Below the pieces are notes generated by a model. It worked only from the letters and a program-made list of their open reading frames with translations, had not been told where the DNA came from and did not search any database. Made by a program: the position numbers and the translations under genes. Of a DNA stretch of 64,000 nucleotides, positions 8,808-17,353 are shown one piece after another. Source of the stretch: Rhizobium sp. RU36D (GTDB lineage: Bacteria > Pseudomonadota > Alphaproteobacteria > Rhizobiales > Rhizobiaceae); the NCBI RefSeq assembly GCF_900176345.1, contig NZ_FWXU01000013.1, forward strand, positions 62,001 to 126,000. Reading direction: 5' to 3'. Position 1 is the stretch's first letter. Each line of letters begins with the position of its first letter.

Positions 8808-10475
8808 CTACACCCGCCAGGTGTTCTTGCCCGAGGCCTTGGCCTGGTACAGCGCCGCATCGGCCTGTTTCAGGGCGGCGGCGAGGTCGGTTTGGCCGGC
8901 CTCCAGGGATGCCGCGCCGATGCTGCAGCTGACCTGCAGCGTATGGCCCGAAAAATGCGATGGCTGGCGGACGGCTTCGATCAGCCTGTTGGCCACCACG
9001 TTCAGCATGGCGCGGTCTCCATTTGGCAGCACCACGACGAATTCGTCGCCACCCAGCCGCGCGACGATATCCCCGTCGCGCACCACGCCCAGCATGCGCC
9101 GGGCCGTCTCGATCAGCACATGGTCGCCTGCGGCATGGCCGTGGATGTCATTGACCTGCTTGAAGCCATCGAGATCAACCACCAGGGCAGCCCAGTGCCG
9201 TTGGCCCACGGCTCTTTCCACGCGGTGCTGCAGGCCTCGCCGGTTCAGGAGGCCGGTCAGGCTGTCGGTGTCGGCCTGCTCGCGGGAGCGTTGCAACTGT
9301 TCGTATTCTTCGGTGATGTCGATCACCACGCCGACGATGGTCATGGGGCGCCCGGCGCCGTCGCGGATCAGCCGCCGCTCGCAGCGCATCCAGCGTTCTC
9401 CGGCAAGCGTTGCAAGCCGGTACTGCGCCACCGCCTGTTCCACATCGCCGTCGATCAGGGCCGACATGTCGGCCAGGTCGCGATCCTGGGAGGGAATGCG
9501 GTCGAGATAGCCGCCGATATCAAGTTCCGTCCCTTCAGGGCCATGGATGAACTGGCCAAGCTGCCGGGATGTCTGGAACTCCGAGCTGCTGATGTTGTAT
9601 TGCCAGAAGCCGCCGCGCACGATTTCCATCGCCAGCGACAGCTGCATGTTGGATGCCTCCAGCGCTCGCGCTGCCTTGCGCTGCTCGGTCAGGTCCAGGG
9701 CGTGGGAGACGAAATAGACGATCTCGCCGGCGGCATTGCGCATGGCCGACACCGAAAGCGCGGCCTCCACCACGCTGCCATCGGCATGGATGTAGCGCTT
9801 GTCGAGCCGGTAGCCATTGGACCGGCCATTCAGGACAGCCAGGAAAGCCTTTCGATCGGAGTCCAGATCGTCGGGATGCGATATGTCGCCAAGCCAGACC
9901 CCGACCATGTCGGCAGGTGTGCGACCCAGCATCGAGGCAAAACTCTCGTTGGCCCTGGTAATCTTGGCCAGGGGATCAACGATCGCAATGCCGATCGGCG
10001 CATTGCGGAAGGAATCCTCGAACAGCGCTTCCTTCTCGATGTCCAGCAAATGCCGGTGCCGGACCGTCGTCAGGTCGGTGATGAAGGCATGCACGCCATA
10101 GACCTTGCCATCCAGGCCGATATTGGGCCGGTAATTGGCCAGCGCCCGCCGTTTTCCGGTGGCGGTGATGATGTCGTATTCAAAGTCGGCGGAGATGCCG
10201 AGCAGAGCTTCCTCAAGCGGCTTGCGGATGGCGACCGCATTCGTCGGGCCGACGATCTCGCTGTAGTGCAGCCCAAGGATGGCGTGGGGATCATGGCCGC
10301 GCATCCGCGCATAGGCTTCGTTGGAATAGACGTAGCGGAGGTTGGTATCGAAAGAGCAGACGAGGCCGGGGAGAAGTTCCAGAATGCGCGTGCTTTCCGC
10401 GTCCATAACGGAGGCAGGCTTCGACCGGGCCACGGGGGCTGTCGCCTGTCTGGACTCTCTCTGGGGTGCCGTCAT
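8808..10475 (-). CDS. PAS-PAS-PAS-GGDEF diguanylate cyclase
   Basis: A 555-residue cytoplasmic sensor enzyme. Three PAS-type modules occupy roughly residues 25-380 (the first with DTNLRYVYSNEAYARM, the second with DPLAKITRANESFASM, the third less typical), followed by a GGDEF domain with intact RLGGDEF at about 473-479. The product-inhibition site RxxD (RDGD) sits exactly five residues before GGDEF, so feedback control by cyclic di-GMP is expected. There is no EAL domain and no membrane segment. I chose the ATG at 10475 because GGAG lies about eight bases upstream; an extension to 10547 reads through unlikely sequence. It converts GTP to cyclic di-GMP in response to a PAS-sensed cue, which is unknown. 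Confidence 0.92.
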   Translation of the reverse strand: MTAPQRESRQATAPVARSKPASVMDAESTRILELLPGLVCSFDTNLRYVYSNEAYARMRGHDPHAILGLHYSEIVGPTNAVAIRKPLEEALLGISADFEYDIITATGKRRALANYRPNIGLDGKVYGVHAFITDLTTVRHRHLLDIEKEALFEDSFRNAPIGIAIVDPLAKITRANESFASMLGRTPADMVGVWLGDISHPDDLDSDRKAFLAVLNGRSNGYRLDKRYIHADGSVVEAALSVSAMRNAAGEIVYFVSHALDLTEQRKAARALEASNMQLSLAMEIVRGGFWQYNISSSEFQTSRQLGQFIHGPEGTELDIGGYLDRIPSQDRDLADMSALIDGDVEQAVAQYRLATLAGERWMRCERRLIRDGAGRPMTIVGVVIDITEEYEQLQRSREQADTDSLTGLLNRRGLQHRVERAVGQRHWAALVVDLDGFKQVNDIHGHAAGDHVLIETARRMLGVVRDGDIVARLGGDEFVVVLPNGDRAMLNVVANRLIEAVRQPSHFSGHTLQVSCSIGAASLEAGQTDLAAALKQADAALYQAKASGKNTWRV

Positions 10476-10607
10476 GCACGTCTCCGGTGATATGATTTCA
10501 CGCGACGGAGAGCTTAAGTGACGTTTGTTAAATTTCTCATTATGCAATTACGAAATATCGCAACTTTGGATGCCGGCGACGTCTGATTTCGCAACCTTTT
10601 TTGGATT

Positions 10608-11135
10608 TCACGCCATGTGGGCAAAGCGCCCAAATCGCCCACGGGAAAAGCACAGGGGATCACCGTCGCGTTGTGCAGCGCGCAAAACCCTGCCGATAAT
10701 GATCGTGTGGTCGCCCGCATCATGCAGCGTCTGGCGCTGGCATTCGAAGCGGGAGAGGGTGCCGGGAATGACCGGCACACCTTCCACATTGTAGTGCCAG
10801 TCGATCGCCTCGAAGCCGTGTCCGCCGCGGGTAAAGCAGGCGGAAATATCATCCTGGTCGGCGCTCAGCACATGGATGACGAAATGCTCCGCCGCGGTGA
10901 ATGGCCCATGCCGGGCCGAGCTCTTGGCCGGCGACCACAAGACCAGCGGCGGATCGAGCGAGACCGAGGCGAAGCTGTTGACGGTCATGCCGAGAGGTCC
11001 GCCTGGCCCGACCGCGGTCACCACGGTCACTCCCGTGGTGAAGGTGCCTAGCGCATTGCGCAGGGCGCGGGCATTGTCGGCATCGGGCACGAAGACATGC
11101 TCTGAACCGGAGGCGGACGTCTCGGCTGTGATCAT
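10608..11135 (-). CDS. flavin reductase domain protein (DIM6/NTAB, HpaC-like)
   Basis: A 175-residue FMN/FAD reductase of the split-barrel family. The start region NALGTFTTGVTVVTA, the segment GMTVNSFASVSLDPPLVL and the later ISACFTRGGHGFEAIDW are the usual flavin-binding and dimer features. Such enzymes use NAD(P)H to reduce free flavin for a partner monooxygenase. Here it is the last gene of a three-gene operon with an LLM oxygenase and an aldo/keto reductase, and its ATG overlaps the preceding TGA as TGATG. The obvious reading is that it supplies reduced FMN to the oxygenase at 12028-13185. Confidence 0.88.
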   Translation of the reverse strand: MITAETSASGSEHVFVPDADNARALRNALGTFTTGVTVVTAVGPGGPLGMTVNSFASVSLDPPLVLWSPAKSSARHGPFTAAEHFVIHVLSADQDDISACFTRGGHGFEAIDWHYNVEGVPVIPGTLSRFECQRQTLHDAGDHTIIIGRVLRAAQRDGDPLCFSRGRFGRFAHMA

Positions 11136-12031
11136 CAGGGCACCTCGTGTCCTATGGCGTGGGTGTAGAGTTCGAACCAGGTCTGGCGGTCCAGCACCAC
11201 CTTTGCCGCATCGCCGATCGCGCTGATGCGGGCGAGGCTGTTGGTGCCGAGCACCGGCAGGATGCGGGCAGGGTGGCGCAGCAGCCAGGCGACCGCGACC
11301 GCGCTTGCATCCACGCCCTGCTCGGCGCCGATGCGCTCAAGGGCGGCGATCAGCGCCGGACGGGAGCCGTCGAACAGCTTGCCGCCGCCCAGCGGAGACC
11401 ATGCCATCGGCGGGATCATGCGCTCCTGCAGAAACGCAAGGTCGCCATTGGTGAAGGCCTGGGGCGCAACAAGGCTCATCTCGATCTGGTTGGTGACCAG
11501 CGTGGTCTCCATGGAGGACTGCAGCAGGGCATAGTCCCAGGGCCGGAAGTTGGAGACGCCGACGGCGCGCACCTTGCCGGAGGCCACCAGGGCATCGAGC
11601 GCCGGGCCGGTTTCGTCAGGGTCCATCAGCGGGTCGGGCCGGTGGATCAGCAGCAGATCGATACGGTCAGTGCCCATGTCGCGCAGCGAGGCCTCCACCG
11701 AGGCGTTGATATGCGCAGCCGTCGTATCGTAATGCTTCACGCGCGTGGCGGAGTGGCGGCCGGCTCCAACCAGGATGCCGCATTTTGTGACGATTTCCAG
11801 CTTGTCGCGCAGATGGGGTGCGGCCTTGAGCGCGCCGCCGAAGATCGCCTCGGCGGTGTAGCCGCCATAGATGTCGGCCTGGTCCATGGTGGTGATGCCC
11901 TGTGCCAGGCAGGCTTCCACCTTGGCCTGCACATGGGCCGGCGAGGTGTCCTTGTCGTCACCGATGCGCCACATGCCATAGACGAGGCGGCTCAGCGAGA
12001 GTTCGGGGGAAAGGTCGACGCGGTCGGTCAT
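11135..12031 (-). CDS. aldo/keto reductase
   Basis: A 298-residue NADPH-dependent aldo/keto reductase of the YdhF-like group. Features seen: LSRLVYGMWRI at the start, TTMDQADIYGGYTAEAIFG with the catalytic Asp-Tyr region, DLLLIHRPDPLMDP, VRAVGVSNFRPWDYALLQ, and the C-terminal cofactor segment RILPVLGTNSLARI. The ATG at 12031 overlaps the oxygenase stop (ATGA); the longer open frame upstream is antisense-like sequence inside the oxygenase gene and was discarded. It probably reduces an aldehyde or ketone produced by the upstream monooxygenase; the substrate is unknown. Confidence 0.9.
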   Translation of the reverse strand: MTDRVDLSPELSLSRLVYGMWRIGDDKDTSPAHVQAKVEACLAQGITTMDQADIYGGYTAEAIFGGALKAAPHLRDKLEIVTKCGILVGAGRHSATRVKHYDTTAAHINASVEASLRDMGTDRIDLLLIHRPDPLMDPDETGPALDALVASGKVRAVGVSNFRPWDYALLQSSMETTLVTNQIEMSLVAPQAFTNGDLAFLQERMIPPMAWSPLGGGKLFDGSRPALIAALERIGAEQGVDASAVAVAWLLRHPARILPVLGTNSLARISAIGDAAKVVLDRQTWFELYTHAIGHEVP

Positions 12032-13185
12032 CTGCGGACTCCTGTGCCAAGCGGTGTCGCCGGCGTTTCGCTCGGTACCCGGCCATAGGCATGGGGCAGC
12101 GAGCAGGTTTTCAGTTGCGGCAGCACCTTTGCACCGAAATGGTCGGCTTCGTCGAGATGGGGATAGCCGGAGAAGATGAAGGCCCGGATGCCCATCTTGC
12201 GATAGGCCTCGATTTCCGAGAGCACCTGGTCGGTGGAGCCGACGATGGCGGCGCCGCAGCCGGAGCGGGCGCGGCCGATACCGGTCCACAAATGCCGCTC
12301 GACGAAACCGAACTGATCGGCCAGTTCGCGGGCACGGGCCTGGTGGGCGACGCCGAGCGAAATGGAATCATGGGCCCGCTCGCGGATCAGCTTGCCATAT
12401 TCGTCATCGAGCTTCGAGACGAGGTGTTCGGCATACTCCCGCGCCTCGGCTTCCGTGTCGCGCACGATCATATGGACGCGCAGACCATAATCCAGCGTGC
12501 GGCCATGGGCTTCGGCCCGGGCGTGCACCGCCTTCATGCGCTCCGCCAACTGCTCCTTGGTTTCCGGCCACATCAGGTAGACGTCGCATTGGGCGCCGCA
12601 GAGTTCCAGCGCGTCGGGCGAGTAGCCGCCGAAATAGAGCAGCGGGCCGCCATTCTGCTGGTAGGGGCGGGCGGGTTCGGTCGAGACACCCTTGAAATTG
12701 TAGACCTCTCCCTGGTGGTCGATCGTCTCGCGGGTCCAGGCCTGGCGAAGGATCTGCACCACCTCGTGGCTGCGGCGATAGCGGAAGGCGCTATCGGCCA
12801 CTTCGCCGGGAAAATCCGAGCTGATGACATTGAGCGTCAGCCGGCCCTTGAGCATGTGGTCGAGGGTGGCAACGGTGCGCGCCAGCATGATCGGCTGCAT
12901 CTCCCCGCAACGGATCGCGGCGAGAAAGTTGATCTTCTCCGTGATCGGCGCGCAGGCGGCGACGAAGGACAGCGTGTCCTGGCCGACCTGGTAGGAGGAG
13001 GGGCAGAGAATGTTGCGAAAGCCATGGCCCTCGGCCGCCTTCACGATGTCCGAACAGTGCTCGAAGCTGGAGCGCAGCGCGCCGTCGGGAACACCCAGAT
13101 AGGCATAGTCGTCGGAGCACAGGGCGGCGAACCAGGAGACCTCGGAGGCATCCAGATCAGCTGAGGTGACGGGTACGACTGTCAT
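12028..13185 (-). CDS. LLM class flavin-dependent monooxygenase (SsuD-like)
   Basis: A 385-residue bacterial luciferase-like monooxygenase, close in length and pattern to alkanesulfonate monooxygenase SsuD. Supporting segments: INFLAAIRCGEMQPIMLART, LTLNVISSDFPGE, RSHEVVQILRQAW, GEVYNFKGVSTEPARPYQQ, LLYFGGYSPDALELCG and the C-terminal GSTDQVLSEIEAYRKMGIRAFIFSG split over two helices. The start at 13185 has a strong GGAGGAG ribosome site. It heads a coupled operon with an aldo/keto reductase and a flavin reductase, so it is a two-component FMNH2-dependent oxygenase. A sulfonate substrate is plausible but no sulfonate transporter is adjacent. Divergent from a HutC-type regulator that probably controls it. 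Confidence 0.92.
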   Translation of the reverse strand: MTVVPVTSADLDASEVSWFAALCSDDYAYLGVPDGALRSSFEHCSDIVKAAEGHGFRNILCPSSYQVGQDTLSFVAACAPITEKINFLAAIRCGEMQPIMLARTVATLDHMLKGRLTLNVISSDFPGEVADSAFRYRRSHEVVQILRQAWTRETIDHQGEVYNFKGVSTEPARPYQQNGGPLLYFGGYSPDALELCGAQCDVYLMWPETKEQLAERMKAVHARAEAHGRTLDYGLRVHMIVRDTEAEAREYAEHLVSKLDDEYGKLIRERAHDSISLGVAHQARARELADQFGFVERHLWTGIGRARSGCGAAIVGSTDQVLSEIEAYRKMGIRAFIFSGYPHLDEADHFGAKVLPQLKTCSLPHAYGRVPSETPATPLGTGVRR

Positions 13186-13232
13186 GAAACTCCTCCGCGA
13201 CGGCCAAATTTTCCTCTTGCCTAGCACCCGAT

Positions 13233-13257
13233 TTGATGTAGATCAATAGTGTATCAA
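13233..13257. promoter_or_regulatory. candidate GntR/HutC operator in divergent promoter
   Basis: An inverted repeat TTGAT (13233-13237), four-base spacer, ATCAA (13242-13246), then a further ATCAA at 13253-13257. It lies between the divergently transcribed LLM oxygenase operon and the HutC-type regulator gene, the expected place for autoregulation and operon control. Seen directly; binding by the adjacent regulator is inference. Confidence 0.45.
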
Positions 13258-13293
13258 TTTTTTGCAGCAGAGGCATTTGCGCAGATCCCGTCG

Positions 13294-13998
13294 ATGACCC
13301 AGCCCCCTGGAAGCCTTCCCATCTACCTGCAGATCACCGAACTTCTGGTGCGCGACATCGCCGCCGGACGGCTGATCGACGGGGAAAGGCTGGCACCGGA
13401 GCGCGAGATGGCCGAGCAATTGGGCATCGCCGTCGGTACGCTGCGCAAGGCGCTGGCGGAGCTGCAGGCGAGGGGGCTTCTTGAGCGGGTTCAAGGCTCT
13501 GGCAACTACATCAAGGCGGTGAGCGACCCCAAAAGCCTCTATTCCATGTTCCGGCTGGAGCTGATCGGCGGCGGCGGCCTGCCGACGGCGGAGGTGCTCG
13601 AGGTCAAGCGATTGCCCAAACCGGAAGGCCTGCCGGAATTCGGCACCTCTGGCGCGGCCCATCGCATCCGGCGGCTGCGGCGCCTGTCGGGCAAGCCGGC
13701 GGCACTGGAGGAGATCTGGCTGGACGCATCCTATGTCAGCCAAATCGCGCCAGAGGACCTCTCGGAGTCGCTGTATCTCTACTACCGCACCAAGCTGTCT
13801 CTCTGGATTACCAGGGCGGAAGACCAGGCGGGCCTGGACACGGTGCCCGACTGGGCGCCGGCGGCCTTCGGCCATCCGGCCGGCGCGCCGGCGCCGCATG
13901 TGCTTCGCATCAGTCAGGACCAGGATGGCGCGCGGGCGGAGGTTTCCCGCACCTGGTTCGATCATACCGTCGCTCGCTATGTCGCGCGGCTGAAATAG
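13294..13998 (+). CDS. GntR-family regulator, HutC/UTRA type
   Basis: A 234-residue repressor. The N-terminal winged helix is typical GntR (YLQITELLVRDIAAGRLIDG, then LAPEREMAEQLGIAVGTLRK, ending GSGNYI). Residues about 85-230 form a UTRA ligand domain, ending SRTWFDHTVARYVARL. The ATG at 13294 is preferred; a GTG at 13249 would place the start inside the candidate operator. It is divergent from the LLM oxygenase operon and 12 bases before a Gfo/Idh/MocA dehydrogenase on its own strand, so it likely represses both until a small-molecule ligand, perhaps the oxygenase substrate, is present. Confidence 0.9.
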   Translation: MTQPPGSLPIYLQITELLVRDIAAGRLIDGERLAPEREMAEQLGIAVGTLRKALAELQARGLLERVQGSGNYIKAVSDPKSLYSMFRLELIGGGGLPTAEVLEVKRLPKPEGLPEFGTSGAAHRIRRLRRLSGKPAALEEIWLDASYVSQIAPEDLSESLYLYYRTKLSLWITRAEDQAGLDTVPDWAPAAFGHPAGAPAPHVLRISQDQDGARAEVSRTWFDHTVARYVARLK

Positions 13999-14010
13999 GG
14001 GAAGAAAGAC

Positions 14011-15126
14011 TTGAAACCGATCTATGGCATTATTGGCTGCGGCATGATGGGACAGGAGCATCTGCGCAATATCGCTCTCTTGCCGGAGGCCGAAGTGGCG
14101 GCGATCTTCGAGCCTGATGCCGGCATGCGCGCTGCGGCAGCCGCGGCCGTGCCCGGAGCCCTGATGGTCGACAGCATCGAGGACCTCCTGGCCGTCGAGG
14201 CGGTCAATTGCCTGCTGATCGCAAGCCCGAACTACCTGCATCTGGCGCAACTGGAAAAGATCGCAGCGATCCGCCCCCTGCCGGTGCTGGTCGAGAAGCC
14301 GCTGTTTACCGCGCCTGAGGATGCGCCGCGGCTGGCAGCTCTCAGGGCAGCCTATCCCCAGCCGATCTGGGTGGCCATGGAATATCGCTACATGCCGCCG
14401 GTGGCGCGGATGATCAGCGAGGCGGAAGCGGCCACGGGCGGCATTCGCATGCTGACCATTCGCGAACACCGCTTTCCCTTCCTGCACAAGGTTGGCAACT
14501 GGAACCGCTTCAATCGCAACAGCGGTGGGACGCTGGTGGAAAAGTGCTGCCACTTTTTTGATCTGATGCGCCATATCCTGAAATCCGACCCGGTGCGGAT
14601 CATGGCCTCAGGTGGCCAGGCGGTGAACCACAAGGACGAGAGCTATGATGGCGAGCGGCCCGATATCTGGGACAATGCCTATGTGATCGTCGATTTCGCC
14701 TCCGGTGCGCGGGCCATGCTGGAGCTTTGCATGTTTGCCGAGGGTGCGCGCTACCAGGAGGAAATCTCGGCCGTTGGACCCGACGGCAAGATCGAATGCC
14801 TCGTACCGGGACCCGGCCGCTTCTGGCCGCCGCACCTGGGCGAACCGCCAGTCGCCCAGGTGATCGTTTCGCCGCGGGATCCGAAGGGGCCGCGCATGGT
14901 GGAAATCCCGGTCGACCCGCAGCTTCTGGAAGCGGGCGATCACAACGGCTCGACCTTCTACCAGCACCAGCGCTTCGTGCGCGCAGCCGCCGGTGCAGGC
15001 GATGTCGAGGTGGCCTTCAACGACGGCTGGTGGGCTGTCGCCATGGGGCTGGCGGCCCAGCAATCCGCCATGACAGGCCAGGCGGTGACGCTGGCTGAAA
15101 CCGCCTATGCACCCCGGCGAAAGTAA
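14011..15126 (+). CDS. Gfo/Idh/MocA family oxidoreductase
   Basis: A 371-residue NAD(P)-dependent dehydrogenase. The N-terminal Rossmann fold shows GIIGCGMMGQEHLRN, then LLIASPNYLHL and the catalytic-domain motif VLVEKPLFTAPED with the conserved EKP lysine. Downstream GGTLVEKCCHFFDLMRHIL gives the substrate-domain His/Asp pair. The start is TTG with GGGGAAG close upstream, 12 bases after the regulator stop, so the two are co-transcribed. Family members oxidise or reduce sugars, inositols and related polyols. The substrate is not evident, but the shared regulator links it to the divergent flavin monooxygenase operon. Confidence 0.9.
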   Translation: MKPIYGIIGCGMMGQEHLRNIALLPEAEVAAIFEPDAGMRAAAAAAVPGALMVDSIEDLLAVEAVNCLLIASPNYLHLAQLEKIAAIRPLPVLVEKPLFTAPEDAPRLAALRAAYPQPIWVAMEYRYMPPVARMISEAEAATGGIRMLTIREHRFPFLHKVGNWNRFNRNSGGTLVEKCCHFFDLMRHILKSDPVRIMASGGQAVNHKDESYDGERPDIWDNAYVIVDFASGARAMLELCMFAEGARYQEEISAVGPDGKIECLVPGPGRFWPPHLGEPPVAQVIVSPRDPKGPRMVEIPVDPQLLEAGDHNGSTFYQHQRFVRAAAGAGDVEVAFNDGWWAVAMGLAAQQSAMTGQAVTLAETAYAPRRK

Positions 15127-15171
15127 CACGCCTTCGGCCACCGGGGCTGGGACTTGGGCTCGGCCACGGGA

Positions 15172-16155
15172 TCACAGCGCCTGCAGGGCATCATAATCGG
15201 CGCGGCCCCAGGTCGCGCCGGCCTTGCTATTGTTGTGCAGCGGCACGACGGCATTGATGAAGGCCTGGCGATCGACCTCCACCACCGTGACGCCGAGGCG
15301 CTTGAACGCGCCGACCAGCTCCGTTTCCGCCTTGCGGATCTCCTCTGTCGCGCGGTTTGCCGCCGTGCGCAGCACGTCTTCCATGATCGTCTTCTGGTCG
15401 TCGCTCAAGCCCGCCCAGACATGGCCGCCGACCAGGGTCAGCAGCGAGTCGGTAATGTGGCCGGTCAGCATGATGTGGCTTTGCACCTCATGGAACTTCT
15501 TGGCCATGATGGTTGGCAAGGGATTTTCCTGGGCCTCCACGAGGCCGCGCTTCAGCGCATCATAGACATCGGCAAAGGCGATCGGCGTCGCCTCGGCCCC
15601 GACGGCCTGGCTGAACATCAGGAAAACCGGCACCGGCGGAACCCGGAGTTTCAGGCCGCGCATTTGCCCGGGCCGCGTGATCGCCTGGTTGGCCGTCAGG
15701 TGGCGCTCGCCATAATAGGTGAGCGTGACCAGCCGCTGGCCGGTATTTTCCTGATACGCCGCCGCATTGCGGGCAAACACCTCCGACTGGCGATAGGCCT
15801 GCCAGTGGCCGAAATCCCGAAACATATACGGTGCATGGGAAATGCTGATCGGCGGGTAATTGACGCCGGCAAAGGCGGCACCCGTATAGATGATGTCGAT
15901 GGTTCCGAGGCTCAAAGCCTCGTTCAACTGGCTTTCGTTGCCCAGTTGCGAGGCGGGAAACACTGTTATGTTGACCCGTCCATCGGTTCGCCTGCGAATT
16001 TCCTCGGCCGCCCACAGCGCCTGCTGGTGAAATGGCTCTCCGGTCTCATAGACATGGGCCCATTTCAGGTTCGACGCATGGGCCGGCCTGATCACGCCCG
16101 ATCCCAGCGCCAGCGCTGCCATGCCCTTGACGGCGCTTCTGCGCGTCAGCTTCAT
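15172..16155 (-). CDS. TRAP transporter substrate-binding protein (DctP family), orphan
   Basis: A 327-residue periplasmic binding protein. The N-terminus MKLTRRSAVKGMAALALG resembles a Tat-style signal (twin Arg, hydrophobic core, cleavage near AHA-S). The mature part carries TRAP hallmarks: LKWAHVYETGEPFHQQALWA, VFPASQLGNESQLNEALSLG, LKLRVPPVPVFL and VEAQENPLPTIMAKKF. No DctQ or DctM gene is next to it; it stands alone, convergent with the Gfo/Idh/MocA gene. It must either use a distant membrane pair or serve as a sensor protein. Family assignment is firm, ligand unknown. Confidence 0.9.
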   Translation of the reverse strand: MKLTRRSAVKGMAALALGSGVIRPAHASNLKWAHVYETGEPFHQQALWAAEEIRRRTDGRVNITVFPASQLGNESQLNEALSLGTIDIIYTGAAFAGVNYPPISISHAPYMFRDFGHWQAYRQSEVFARNAAAYQENTGQRLVTLTYYGERHLTANQAITRPGQMRGLKLRVPPVPVFLMFSQAVGAEATPIAFADVYDALKRGLVEAQENPLPTIMAKKFHEVQSHIMLTGHITDSLLTLVGGHVWAGLSDDQKTIMEDVLRTAANRATEEIRKAETELVGAFKRLGVTVVEVDRQAFINAVVPLHNNSKAGATWGRADYDALQAL

Positions 16156-16354
16156 TCTGTACCTCCCGGCATTGCTCCCCCATTGCCTTGGGGAAAGCTA
16201 GCAGCTTCGCCAGCCGGGTGCCACAACCGGGACGAACAGGGTGACGCCGGCTTTGCTCCCGGCGATTGCCAGGTGCATATCGCCATTGGAAAGCCTGTGC
16301 GCTTTGCAAGGGCGACGGTATCGGCAAGCGCGCCCATCGGATAAGCTGACGGCC

Positions 16355-17350
16355 ATGATTCCCGCTGATGAACCACCCAAACGCCGTGGCCGCGGCAAGG
16401 CGCGACCCAAGGCGCCACCTCCGCCACCCCCCTTCATCGTGCCCGTCGTGCCGGCCTGGGCGCAGCCGCGCGGCGCCGTGGAGCGGATCGAGGATGCGGC
16501 TCTGATGGCCGGAGCCGCCCTGCATTCGCTCGACCAGGTGGTGCGCGCCGAACCCGAATGGGCGGGTGTCTGGCGCCAGCGGCTGGCACTTAGCTGCGCG
16601 GTGTCGGCCGTCAAGCTCGCCGGCCGGCAGGAGGGCGAGGCCGAGCTGCGCGACGCCTGGTGCCTGCGCAAGCCGGGGGACGATCCCGGCCCCGCCGGCA
16701 ATATCTACGGGGTGTGGAAGCGGCTGCCGGCGCGGGCGCCTGCCTTGTCCACCAAGGCCTTGCAGGAGATCGCGGCGCTATTGTCGATCCGCTGGAGCGA
16801 GGCGCTGGCATCGCTGCCGGGATGGCTGGATGACCTGGTGCAGGCGGGGCGTCCCGCGCCCTTCGTGGCAACCGCCTTGCTCACGCGGCTCCATGCCGAA
16901 CGGCCGGATGCCGAACTCCTGGGCTGGTGGTGTGCCGACATGGCGCTGGCGCAGGTGCTGCGCTGGCCGGTGGCTGTGCCGCTCTTGATGGCCGAGCGCC
17001 ACGGTCCGGCCTTTCGCAGCATTGGCGGCCGTGGCCGGGTCCGGCCGGGGGAGCCGGCTTTCGAGCGCGCCGTGCTCACGGCCATGTCGCTTGGCGCGGC
17101 GGAAGCCTGCCGGCAGGCGGCGGATGTCTCCCGCCGGGCGGAAAAGCTCAAGACCGTGACCCCGCTCCTCAGGGCCAAGGGCGCGGGCGATGTCCTGCGC
17201 CTGCTTTTGGAGGAGGATGCGGTTTCCGGCACGCTGACCACGCCCAAGCTCACGCGCTGGGCGACGCGGCGGCTGTTCGAGCGGCTGAGCGAGCTTGGCG
17301 CGGTGCGCGAGCTTTCCGGCCGCAGCACCTTTCGGCTCTATGGATTGTAG
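16355..17350 (+). CDS. DUF1403 family protein
   Basis: A 331-residue protein of the DUF1403 family, mainly known from rhizobia and relatives. The N-terminus is basic and proline-rich (KRRGRGKARPKAPPPPPPF), the remainder mostly helical, ending TKLTRWATRRLF-type sequence and a short winged-helix-like tail. The ATG at 16355 is chosen because an upstream frame back to 16241 has no family-like sequence. It is followed after three bases by an ScpB-like gene, a recurring pair in this group of bacteria, which suggests the protein works with ScpB in a chromosome or plasmid organising complex, perhaps in place of ScpA. Its molecular function is not known. Confidence 0.82.
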   Translation: MIPADEPPKRRGRGKARPKAPPPPPPFIVPVVPAWAQPRGAVERIEDAALMAGAALHSLDQVVRAEPEWAGVWRQRLALSCAVSAVKLAGRQEGEAELRDAWCLRKPGDDPGPAGNIYGVWKRLPARAPALSTKALQEIAALLSIRWSEALASLPGWLDDLVQAGRPAPFVATALLTRLHAERPDAELLGWWCADMALAQVLRWPVAVPLLMAERHGPAFRSIGGRGRVRPGEPAFERAVLTAMSLGAAEACRQAADVSRRAEKLKTVTPLLRAKGAGDVLRLLLEEDAVSGTLTTPKLTRWATRRLFERLSELGAVRELSGRSTFRLYGL

Positions 17351-17353
17351 GCC

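Noticed and set aside
12032-12289. N-terminal extension of the aldo/keto reductase
   Set aside because: The extra residues are antisense-type sequence inside the oxygenase gene; the ATG at 12031 overlaps the stop in the normal coupled way.
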